From Mesodorylaimus sp. YZB2_4 (Eukaryota; Nematoda; Enoplea; Dorylaimida; Dorylaimidae): a stretch of 64,000 nucleotides of DNA. Position 1 is the first letter of the stretch; each line of letters starts with the position of its first letter. The position numbers were made by a program, and so were the translations under genes. Shown here piece after piece: positions 27,221 through 36,985 of this stretch. The notes under the pieces were generated by a model. It ran no database searches. It was not told where the DNA came from and saw only the letters and a program-made list of their open reading frames with translations. The stretch is from contig JASANH010000997.1 in the NCBI GenBank assembly GCA_030248295.1, positions 124,001 to 188,000 of the forward strand. Direction: 5' to 3'.

Positions 27221-27348
27221 AAGTATAGTTCGATGCGATGCGTCAAATAAGCTTGCGATGCGACGGTTTAGGCATCTTTTTACACTGTCAGGTCACCCAA
27301 AAATGCCGCATCGCACGCTTATTTGACGCATCGCATCGAACTATACTT
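27221..27348. mobile_element. Palindromic MITE-like element with 32-bp perfect inverted repeats
   Basis: Positions 27221-27252 are the exact reverse complement of 27317-27348. The similarity extends inward (GCGATGCG against CGCATCGC) and weakly outward. The 128-bp element has no coding capacity. A decayed relative with the same ends lies at 45585-45658. These properties fit a miniature inverted-repeat transposable element moved by a DNA transposase encoded elsewhere. Target-site duplications could not be fixed with certainty. Confidence 0.7.
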
Positions 27349-27360
27349 CGGGTTTAACCC

Positions 27361-27525
27361 ACCGGCCTCGTGGCCTGGTGGGTTAGTCGTCTGCCTCTCA
27401 CGCCAGGTGCGCAATTATGGGCGAGTGTTCGACTCGCGGGCCGGTAAATCATTCCGTGTAAAATGTGTCCCTTCACCCTCGAGTGCGCATAAGCGTTTGG
27501 TGATGTGGTAAAACATGAACATGAA
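27361..27525 (+). mobile_element. tRNA-Glu-like SINE, most complete copy
   Basis: The head resembles tRNA-Glu. It has a box-A-like stretch (GGCCTGGTGGGTTAGTCG), an anticodon loop reading CTCTCAC (anticodon CTC), and a box-B-like GTTCGACTC. An acceptor-like stem pairs CCGGCCT at 27362 with GGGCCGG near 27437. The T-arm spacing is wrong for a functional tRNA. An unrelated body of about 85 nt follows (TCCCTTCACCCTCGAGTGCG, then CATAAGCG). The same body recurs on the minus strand at 56941, 56874 and 36752. The copy directly abuts the MITE at 27221-27348. Confidence 0.6.
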
Positions 27526-27939
27526 CATGTACATGACGCGAATTCCTGCTCGCAATAAGCCCTCTGTTGACTGGTGTCTTGACTGCGCCATCGACAGTCG
27601 AACTGAGGCCAGGGTTGGCATCTTACGACTGTGTAACCAGCATTCCTGGCGTCAACATCTTCGTTTGATGTTTATAGAAAGTGGAATATCATCGTCACAG
27701 CAAGTTTTCTGTGGATCGAAGAGGCAGTCGGCCACTGGTGGCACAGACAGATCATGTCGCTATCAGGATAACTACGATCGATAGACAAACTAACACACCA
27801 TAAAAGCAGTAAATACCGAGCCAAGCCAAACACCCTTTTCACCAACTGACTGGTCCATACACGACACTGCAATAGCCCCTCATTTCTATTTCCTTGCACG
27901 GGGATGCACTTGTCGCATATTGGTAAATTTGAATTGAGA

Positions 27940-29246
27940 TCGTCGTGATCATTCGCCGACAGCCCCTGGTGCTGCTGGTGGTGCATCAGGATCATCGACC
28001 GCTCCCCGACACGCGTCTCGCTATTCGCAGTCTATTCGCTCCGGTTCGAAGTATCGAGGCTCGTGCTCGCGTACGTCGTCTCATTAGAAGCGTGGTATGC
28101 GCCTTGCATCTCAGTCTTCTGAGGACATTGTTGTCTATGACGAGTGGTCTAATGATTTGGCCCCGTCTCGTCCTCATTCGCGGTCGTCTAGCTCGTCTAG
28201 GCATGCTTCCGCTCCTTTGCCTCTGCGCCCATCCAAGCGTGTCTTGGTTCCTTTGAGGCCCTTTGGTTCATCTGGTCATTCGGTCACGATGCCCGAGTGC
28301 CCAATCCGTTCCAGGGTCTCGTGCCCAATTGCCCGATCCGTTCCCTACGGGATTCTGGCTTCCTAATTATTACGTCATTGATACTGCTGGCGATCCGTGT
28401 ATCTTCACGTATTTGATCCCCAATGCGTATCATTTGGATCATCCGACCTCTGGTAAGCCCATTTGCATTGTTGATATGCCTTTCGTCCTTTACCAGGGTC
28501 GGCGATGCATCAATATCGAAACTGTTCCTTTTGATGACGATTGGGAAGTGTTTAATTTCCCTGCGATGCGTCCATTCGTCACCTTCAAGGCTTGGTGCCT
28601 TTCGGAAGAAGCCGTCACCTATTTGCGTACTCGTGCCTTCCAATTGGGTCAAGTGGCATGGCAAACGGATTCGTCATCGGTGTCTTCACCGTCTATTCCT
28701 ACTCCCTCGGGTCCCGTGCCCGCTCATTTCGTACCTGCTTTATATTCTGAGATGGCGCAGCTGTCCCTGTCTGGCTCGTACACGTCACGATCGCGGTCCG
28801 ACAGTGTGATATCGTCTGGGGGAGGCGTTCCGCACGATCCCGGGCCACAGGGACCCGGGTCGGTTCGTCGCACTGTAATGATCTCCTCGGGCCCTGCAGC
28901 TTACCTGAAAGGGCTCCCCATCTCGGCGTACCATCGCGTGATGGAAGCGCGCCAAAAGGACCGTGATGCTGATTTGCCTCCTGGCATGACCGATGACGGC
29001 ACGTCCATCTCATGGTCAACTCGCCCCGCAGTGCGTCCATCGCAGACTGCGAGGCAGGCCTCTTCGCTTCCGCGCGGAATGCTTCTTCGCGCACGCGCAC
29101 GCGCAACTCAGGTCGTCGTGCCTTTCCGCGTACGCGCATGCTCGCGCTCAGGTGCATCCTGTTACTTTTCTGCGCACGCGCAATCCCGGTTGATCCTGTT
29201 GGGGTTTCTTTCAGCTAACTCAACATTGGCCGCTCGTCGCCTCTAG
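27940..29246 (+). pseudogene. Gag-like open frame of a retroelement, frameshifted
   Basis: Two long frames share the same Ser/Pro/Arg-rich composition and codon use. One runs to about 28365 and has a stop near 28085. The other runs from about 28263 to 29246 and contains a compact folded-looking part (YVIDTAGDPCIFTYLIPN, then a hydrophobic and acidic region to about 28650) followed by a disordered tail. They join only through a frameshift around 28330-28360. No reverse transcriptase, protease or zinc-knuckle motif is visible. Together with the purine-rich tract and tandem repeats just downstream, it looks like the decayed or non-autonomous remains of a retroelement. A degenerate host gene cannot be excluded. 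Confidence 0.35.
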
Positions 29247-29361
29247 GCACTCAATGGACACCTTGATCGCTTGTCGATCTCAATATGCTCGGGTGAAGTA
29301 CGTCGATCCACGTGATCTTAGGACGGTTTTGGGTGTGTGAGTTTCTTTGGAAAGGAGGGGG

Positions 29362-29451
29362 GAGATATCCGCTCTTGCGGGTTTTAGGATTGAGGAGATA
29401 TCCGCTCTTGCGGGTTTAGGTTGAATTGCTATCCGCTCTTGCGGGTCTAGG
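29362..29451 (+). repeat. Three tandem copies of a ~31-bp repeat
   Basis: The core ATATCCGCTCTTGCGGGT(T) occurs three times at about 30-nt spacing (the third begins CTATCC). Each core contains the short hairpin CCGCTCTTGCGG. The array sits just after a purine-rich tract (GGAAAGGAGGGGGGAG at about 29349). Confidence 0.75.
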
Positions 29452-29571
29452 TGTCATGAGCATTGAATGTCATGTAGGGATATACGTTATGTGCGTTTGT
29501 TCGATGTGCCCCTTTTTATCAGCTGGTCATACCGCAAAGAAGCTTCGTCTCCAGGGCACGGGCGCACCTAT

Positions 29572-29598
29572 CCTTGGGCAGCAGTCTTCTGCCCAAGG
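29572..29598. repeat. Perfect 10-bp hairpin
   Basis: CCTTGGGCAG at 29572-29581 pairs exactly with CTGCCCAAGG at 29589-29598 across a 7-nt loop, within the presumed retroelement tail. Confidence 0.6.
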
Positions 29599-29737
29599 AC
29601 TACCCGACTTTGGTTGCAGCGTTCGTCTGCGTGCCAACCGATCTAAGGGTCTTTTTACGATCCGATTGTTCAATGGAAGGCGGCCGGCAGATCAGGTGTC
29701 TAAATTCTTTCCCTGATCGCAATCGGTGCTCCCGCTT

Positions 29738-29848
29738 TCCTCTACTCCGGCTCCGAGTAGCTGGTTTAGAAGGAGCGTGGGGTCATGCGTGCCTTGCATT
29801 TTCCTCTTCTCTGGCTCCGAGTAGCTGGTTTAAAAAGAGCGAGGGGTC
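29738..29848 (+). repeat. Direct duplication of a ~65-bp unit
   Basis: The phrase GGCTCCGAGTAGCTGGTTTA occurs twice, each time preceded by a pyrimidine-rich TTCCTCT tract and followed by AGAGCGNGGGGTC-like sequence. Confidence 0.6.
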
Positions 29849-30219
29849 TCGCATTGGCGGAGGGAGAAGTGCAGCCCTAATCTATTGACGGGGGTTGACC
29901 TCCCATTCGGTAGACCGCCCGGCAGCACATGTGTCTAGTGCACAAAGTGTTTACTTCCATAGGCCTCTTTGATGAGAGCAGAGCGAGCCCAGATCTAACC
30001 GTGACTGGTTTATCTTCAGCGCCCGGATCGGCCCCTTGGCCAGCCCGCCTAGACTGCTCGTGAGGTATCATCTACTCGTCGATCGGTGCGGTTGGGTCTC
30101 ACCCCCAGCTGCCCTCTCCTATAGTGATCTCCACTTGGTTGGTTGTTCAGCGTAGAGGTGTCCGCCCGTCGGCCTAATAAAGAGTTATCTATATTAGCGT
30201 CCGTTTCGGTAGGGACCGC

Positions 30220-30296
30220 GCAGGGTAGATTCGAACCTACGCACGCGTGTAGGTATCCCAATCCATAACCGGGGAAGGTACCACACTGGCCTCGGC
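30220..30296 (-). repeat. tRNA-like sequence, probably a SINE head
   Basis: On the minus strand, GCCGAGGCCAGTGTGGTACC resembles a tRNA 5' half with box A, and GTAGGTTCGAATCTAC matches box B with a 4-bp arm and an eight-nt loop. The acceptor ends do not pair, so a functional tRNA gene is unlikely. An AATAAA at about 30176 lies just beyond it on the plus strand. Confidence 0.4.
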
Positions 30297-31747
30297 GACA
30301 ATAGGTTGATGACGACGTACTGGATCACATTCTGGACGGCCATGGCTCATTGATGTACCATTCTTCGCACACTGGTGGACACGTCGACCGTTTTGGTAAC
30401 TTCAAGAACGACCCCGGCGCTGCATTGAACCAATGCGGGAAGGCGATCACCGGATGGAGCGCGATCGGCAGTCTACATTTTTTTCATGTCATTCGATCAG
30501 CCGAACGAACTTGAGAGACTGGCGTACACCTGAAAGAGAGCAACAGTGGACCGCTGAGGTCATTTCGATCATGATGATGAGCCCCTGTTTCCGCGAATCA
30601 ACGGGTCAGCCGCAAGCGTTGCAAGTGGCCAATGTGGGAAATAGTGGCTCAGCGACGTTAGACAGAGGATCAACAAAATCCGCTCCTGCCTCCATCCGCC
30701 TGTAGTCGACGATAGCTGGTTGGACGAGGACCGGAAGAGAGGGCTTTGTTACAACCTGCCCAGACCTTGTTCCACACCGCCACCTGCAAAATGATGTGCG
30801 CTTTCTGCCTGCAGTAGCCGTCTGTATAGTACATAACAGCCATGGATGAGCTGCAGGGGCAGCCCATTGTCCATGAGCTGGGTACCGAGAACGGAAAGCT
30901 CAAGGTGGATACGTTGCCAGATGGAGTCAAAGGATCGAATAGTGGTAGGGGCAAAGCCCATTCCTTATGTAAACATTCGATCGAAAACGATTTCGGTCCT
31001 AAACTCTGTGAATTTGAATTCATTTTCACTAAATTTTGCATAGTTATAGGGAAATAAGGCGTTTTTAGCGAAAATCAGGCAAAAAGAAAAGTGGATGACA
31101 AACAAAACAAATTAGGCAAAGCAAAGGACGGGATTCAACGAGTAGCACAAGTGTCATTTGCAGTCCTTCCACACTCGCTCTGGAAAAGCTCCTTACCATG
31201 TGGCCTATAATCAACCAAAAAATCAAATTATACCAGCTACGAATAGTACCAGGCAGGGAGGATCATTGAACTCTGTGTGTCCATGAGGACGGCATCAATG
31301 AAACAACGAAGAAAGCATATGATTAATGCCTTACAGGAGACGAGGGGGAGTGACGTGGGGCATTGAACAAATCGATGCTACTGTGCTCAAAACTTTGGTC
31401 GCTGTTTTATCTGGCCATCGATAGCAGTAAGCTCTTTATTTGTGCGGCAAACTGCAAATGTGGTGACTCTGCACATCGGACAAAACGGTGTCCCAAATCG
31501 CTTGCTTTGCTGTACATGCATTATTGTGCATGCACATGCATGTACATGCAGTTTCCTTGCCAGGGCGTACAGTATGTGCCCTGGTAGTCTACCAACTACA
31601 CTGATCATTATACTGTACTGGCAATGAGCACATGACTGGTATGTACAGAAAATATCGTAAATGACAGCCCTGTGTGAAATGAAAGACAATTATTTATGCT
31701 TGTCACTCCTTCTTCTGGGGGGGGGGCTGGTCTGTCGTGACGAGACT
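30297..31747. other. Gene-free stretch before the TGF-beta pair
   Basis: About 1.45 kb. The 123-codon minus frame at 30670-31041 lacks any motif. A self-complementary CATGCA-rich tract lies at about 31514-31555, and a 10-nt poly-G run at 31717-31726. Nothing else was recognised. Confidence 0.4.
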
Positions 31748-33064
31748 CTACCGGCAGGTACATCCAGTCACAGTCATATTAGGCAAGACGAGTGTTCTAT
31801 AAACGACGTTTTCAGTGCCCTTGGACCTGTCAGCGTAGACTATTTGCAATGGATTCATTCTGCGGGTCGGTGCACAGCACGTTGACTTAGACGACAAGCG
31901 GTCACGGATGATACCGCCGAGACCTTCAGTCTCGCTTCGGCTTGTGCAAATGCCTGCACAGTACCCTGCTAAGTAACCAGAGGGAACGATAATCCATGAA
32001 TCCCATCCGAAATCGGCGAAGTTTACATAAAATTGGCGGACAGAGCAATGGCGGTGATGGACAGCGTGACGCCTGACTCTGGCATTGGCACTGGCACTGA
32101 TCTCTTCTTCCACAACTGCCATCTCCTGGTCGACTTCCTTTGCCTCTTTCTTGACCACAATTTCCAAAAAAGGTGCATCTCTTGAATCATTGAGCGAAAC
32201 CGGTGGCAAAGCTGTCCGCACTTGTTCTCGCCATTCAATACGAAATATCCGATTGTGATTGTAAGAAAATTGTTCACTTGTGAAAGCATCGGACAGGTCC
32301 GCATTGACCCAACCCTTCTCGGCACCAGCTAATGTGCTTAATGTTGCCACCAGCTCTGTTCGAACTTGGCCATGCCCGCCTGGTGGACGAGTGATTTCGT
32401 AAATGTCTAAAGTTCTGTTGGCTATGCCCGAAGCCGACTGCGATATGGGCACTTGGTAATACATCCACAATGAAACTCTCTTTACACTTTCCGCTGGACC
32501 AATAGTGCCATTCATTTGGAATTCCACACAGGTGGCAATAGAGAGTGTGGGAGTGAGGCATGACTTGGTTTTGGTAGTGCCTGAAAATAGAAAAGGTGGG
32601 TTAGATTCACTCACACGACCAAGGGTGGCCTGTGATCAGATGAAAAGGCAAAACTTACTTCTTGTCAAATGTCGACCCAGGACGTAGATTATCTCTGTCC
32701 CGTTCACACCTTCCATCAAATCACCACTACTAGCATTGCCTCGTAAGGATCGTTTTTCAGTCTTCCTCTTCTTGGCCAGTTTGGCCAACATGGAAGGTGG
32801 TGGAGGGAGATTAGAACTGTGGTTGGTCCTGGTCAGTTGTATTATACGCTCCATAAATCGTTGCTTTTCCGCCAGCATTAAATCTCTTAAATCTGGTTCT
32901 GTCGAAGATGGACACCTTTGCGGTGTCAAGCTTCGTGGCCTGCACTGGACATTAAGCATTAGCTCCAGTGACGTTATTAATAGCAGCATAGTCTGATAGG
33001 TGAGCATGGTGGGAGTTACAAGACGTGACGGAACAGTGACCAGGCAGGCGCAGTAAGGCAACAC
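31748..33064 (-). CDS. TGF-beta superfamily ligand, divergent seven-cysteine paralogue
   Basis: Two exons in phase: 33064-32659 and 32580-31748, giving 412 residues. A signal peptide lies near the start (the Met at residue 20, MLTYQTMLLLITSLELML, is the likelier start). The propeptide is followed by the furin-type site RVRR and a mature domain of about 105 residues. That domain has CSVRQFYVNFADFGWDSWII, then VPSGYLAGYCAGIC, CCAPTRRM, and the terminal CTCR. The WxxWII and PxGYxxxYC elements are of the activin/inhibin-beta and DAF-7 class. It has seven mature cysteines, whereas its neighbour has the nine typical of activins. The single intron matches intron 1 of the neighbour in phase and place, so the two are tandem duplicates. 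It is secreted and would signal through type I/II serine kinase receptors and SMADs. Confidence 0.88.
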
Positions 33065-33807
33065 CTATCGTAACCGCCCTAATATAGCTACTGGCGAACA
33101 AGGATTTCGAGACCAATAATAGACATACCAATCACAAAGGTGCACATACGAAAGTCGGCGGCTTATCACACCGCTACACGCCTAGTTTCATCGTTATCAC
33201 AAGTTTTTTCTTGATCTGTCTGCAAGCGCGGCATGCTGGCATCTTTGTGCACTTTGACCATTTTCTTCTTACTCAATCCATTCTAAGCCAAAATGTCTTT
33301 TTTAGTTGCTTGCCTTGCCTGGATGGGCGATAAGGACGTTCACCTAAGTAACCAAAGGCCCTCAGGCGCCGAAGGACAGTGGTCCATTTACTGCATCCGT
33401 CTGCTTGCATTGCTGAAGCAGCTGTTTCTTATCACTTTCTAAAACGACCCGTGCACTTGCCATTGAGACTGATTCACGTCAGAGGTGCGAACTAGATAAT
33501 CTCTACGGAGACAGACGTTCAAAAAACAACCTTAGGTAAACGCATGGTCTGGTATGTAACAGATAAGGAGACTATGGAGAAATCACTTTTCATAATAGCC
33601 TCGAAAGGATGGGTGAAAACAATGAGCTATGTGCCTCAAACGAGATAATAGCATGGGTAAGAGAGCGAGCACGTTTCGGAGTCAAATTCAAAAGGTCGAC
33701 TTACTGCATGCAGAAGACACTGATACCGTAATGGCAGGCAGAACGTTACCACACAAAGGAATGCACAGTTGAAAGAGCTGGTAATGAGAGCCTATGAGAT
33801 GAGGGGC

Positions 33808-35491
33808 CTAGCAACCGCATGATTCGACAATCATATTATCCAAAGTCTTTTTCATGATTTCACCAGGCGAGAAAGCATACAGGAGGCTCAAGGCCATCAT
33901 CTTGGTCGGGGCGCAACAAGGCACCAGCTCTTGATCGACCGCTTCGCCTCGAGCTTCTTTCGTATTGCCAACATTTCTGATAATACTGTTGTAACTAGTT
34001 GTGGAGGTCATGCGGCAGCTACCTGAAATAAAAGTGACACAGAGATGCACCAACTAAAACGATGGCGTGGTACAGGCGGTCAGAGAGTGAAAGGCCGATT
34101 ATGAGTCCGAAAGAGTGGCCAACACCGTACAACCTACCTGTGCAATAATTGGCGTAGTACCCTGGTGGCTGCAATATCCAACTATTCCAACCGATTTCCG
34201 TAAAGTTGACATAAAATGGTTTCAGACAGCAATTGCTGTACAAATGCGGTGAGCACTCAGTGGATGATCTCCTATGACGACCCTGATTCTGACGCGAGGT
34301 TACCTTCTTGCCTAACTTGACCTCGAGGAACGGCTGCCGACTTTGAGTCAATGCAATTGGTGCGCGGCCAGAGTGTGGACATCCATTGCACGCGATACGT
34401 ACTCGCTTATATCGACTGCTGATGTTCCCGACTGTCGATCGACGATGCCAACGGATCACGTGATCTGTCATATCGATCTCCATCCAACCACTGCGTGCAT
34501 CGTTGAGTGGAACGTCGGCGATCCAGAGCTCTACGTGCGCTGAGTGTAAATGAGTGCGTTGAAGTTCGATTAGTTCTAAACTGCGATTCCCGGTGACCTC
34601 GTCATCAGGGGTCATGTAAACCCACAATGAAGCGCTGGTGATGTACCGAGCGAACAATTCGCTGTTCAGATTGAATTCCAGGCAGCCGGAAGGACGACCG
34701 TCTGGATCGTGGCAGTTGTTTGTGGCATCGCCTGAAAAAGTATGCGCTCTTGAAGCCTATCTAATCTGAAAATTGAAATCAGATCTGCCTGACCAACTGG
34801 ACGTGGGTCGGGCCTGAAAAGAATAGAGCTGGGGAAAAAGACTCTGCACCCTGATAAGGCGTTTCTGGGGGTACGGCATAAGATAAACTACTGTAGCTAC
34901 GCAAGCCCACTCGCTCTATTGTTCTCTATATCCGTCGAGCAGATCATGATTGCAGCCTGCTCATGAATCTGACTCAGCGCTCATCCCAACCTTTCCAATC
35001 GCACCTGTTTTGGGTAGCTGACTGAAAATGTACACTCCCTTCGTCTTTGCCGTAAGTGGATCATCCGTCTCCTCATCTTCATCGCCAGGGGGCCTGGTCG
35101 TTTCATCGGTACTCAATTCTTCATTCAAGCCGTTCGTATGACTGCGCACGTAGAAGCTGTCCACATTAGCATAGCTCTTTTCGAATTCCTCATTATCCGC
35201 TTTCAACCGACGCAATAACGGTGACGGCAGGTCGTTCATGGACAGTCGTACATTGGGCGGTCTTTGCAATCGTAGCTTGCTAAGTATCTTGTCCTGCTCG
35301 AAACGTAGTTTATCTCGTTGCATTTCTTGAGGCGATCGTTGTCGAGATCTGGAATTAGAGCAGGACGTGCACTCTGAAGAAGTTCTTCGATTCGACTGGT
35401 CAGTTGTTGTTGATTGCATTGAGCCAGTGGTCATGAACGAGTGGTGCACGAGACAGAATACAGCGACGGATGTACCGAGCAGCCTGGCCAT
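33808..35491 (-). CDS. Activin/inhibin-beta-like TGF-beta ligand
   Basis: Three exons in phase: 35491-35005, 34731-34138, 34022-33808, giving 431 residues. A signal peptide (MARLLGTSVAVFCLVHHSF) is followed by a latency propeptide with ECTSC, then ILSKLRLQRPPNV and LPSPLLRRLK, and a dibasic processing region (GRHRR). The mature domain has CCLKPFYVNFTEIGWNSWIL, then QPPGYYANYCTGSC, CCAPTKMM, and a terminal ESCGC. The extra cysteine before CC gives the nine-cysteine activin pattern. Intron 2 splits the domain after YCTG. It is secreted and dimeric, and would act through activin-type receptors and SMAD2/3. The stop lies 743 nt upstream of the start of its tandem copy at 33064. Confidence 0.92.
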
Positions 35492-36985
35492 TACGGCCCC
35501 AACCTGAAATGAAAGGCTTGCTTTACTGACATGGGGATGGGGCGACAGAATTTAATCACGCTACAAGATTATATCAGAGTAATGCAAGACCTAGGTATCG
35601 TCCTTAGCTGGGCGTGATAGGACTCGCTAGCACTTCACGCTCGACTAGGCCGGACGAGACTACACGGGGAGCACTTCACTCCTTCGCATGTGAAATGACC
35701 AAAGCTGATTCGGTAGCCGTTGGAGTAGGATAATGTATTAATAAAAGCAGCTGCAGTACCAGTCTGCGATGGTGATTGAAGGATTCCTCCGAGACTGGCC
35801 CGCGGAGGCAACGATCACATAAGAAAATGACCATCACCCGCCATTCCTTCCTTCGCCATTTTTCACTAAGATGACAAGCAATTCAACACTTTTATGAGCA
35901 GAGGCTAACTTTTTTGGAGGTCTGCAGCTGCTCCTGGCGACTGTCTGTCTACCTTAGGTTAAACTTGCCAGTCTAAAACCCTGCCTGCCTAGTAACATGG
36001 GGTAATCCAAGAAGGTGGGGGAGGGGCTCCACTGCATGGTATGGCTTTTGTTATATCTAAGTGCAGAGGCTCATCTACATACTGATATGGCCTAGCCAGC
36101 CTAGTCCAGCACTTCTCATTCCAATCACGCCGTTCCTGAATAGTCCATACTAACAAGGAATGCCAGGCATGTCTAGGCTTTAGCCATAATAAGAGCTCCA
36201 TAATCTAAGCAGCCGACGTCTACTGCCAATAAGCCAATGTGCTTAGCAATGGTCTGTTCATAATAAGGCGCTACGAGTACAGGCCACAACGCAACCCTAA
36301 CCACGTGCCCTGCCTGCACCTGCGCGAAAAGCGAGTGAGTTAGTTTTTATGATGCACTCCAGACTGCGCGTGCATAGTTTACGTGAAATATGACTGACAT
36401 CGCCCCGGGGTTTGGATAATAGATCATACGAGTCAAATTCTATCCTGAGTAAATAAATGACTGATCAGTCCCAAAATATTAATTTTTCTCCTCGATCCCG
36501 GCGCATGATGGTGCGAAAGGCGGAATGACTTTGTGACTGTCACGAAATATCTTATGAAGCTGGAAACCAAATAAAAACAAATCCGGGCTGTGGAATTTTT
36601 AATAAAAACTTACACACGGTTGTCACAGGACCCCAATAGCACGATATGACTGGTGAGCTGATTTGGGGTCGCCCCATTTGAGTGCAATATGAGTTCAGGT
36701 TCATACCACACTGTTGCAATTTAGACAGCTCAGGTGATGGAATGGCTGATGTCCATGTTTACCGGACGCTTATGCCCACTCGAGGACGAAGGGACTTATT
36801 GTACACGAAATGATGGACGATGGTTAACGGGGTTCGTGCGGCTTTGCCTGGAAGCAGGTGCAGTATCTCTCGATTATCGTCACAAAGTCGCACCGCAAAT
36901 GCAGCAGTTATCCTAAGAAGCAAACCCGATATTAAATCGATAATACAGTAGAACAGGCAAAGCGTGCTAAAAGATAGAGAACAAG
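35492..36985. other. Intergenic region upstream of the activin gene
   Basis: About 1.5 kb, AT-rich, without a recognised gene. It contains a minus-strand SINE fragment at 36752-36815. The left part should hold the activin gene promoter. Confidence 0.4.
36752..36815 (-). repeat. SINE body fragment
   Basis: On the minus strand it reads CATTTCGTGTACAATAAGTC followed by CCTTCGTCCTCGAGTGGGCA, parallel to the body of the copy at 27361-27525 (about 80% by eye). The tRNA-like head is missing. Confidence 0.5.

Noticed and set aside
27361..27440. Functional tRNA-Glu gene
   Set aside because: The T-arm and acceptor spacing are wrong, and the same segment with a fixed unrelated body recurs elsewhere, so it is a SINE.
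29362..29451. CRISPR-like array
   Set aside because: Three adjacent imperfect units without unique spacers in a eukaryotic genome; it is a simple tandem repeat.
30220..30296. Functional tRNA gene on the minus strand
   Set aside because: Acceptor stem ends do not pair and the T-loop has eight nucleotides.
30670..31041. 123-codon minus-strand open frame
   Set aside because: Low-complexity and motif-free, with overlapping frames on the other strand.
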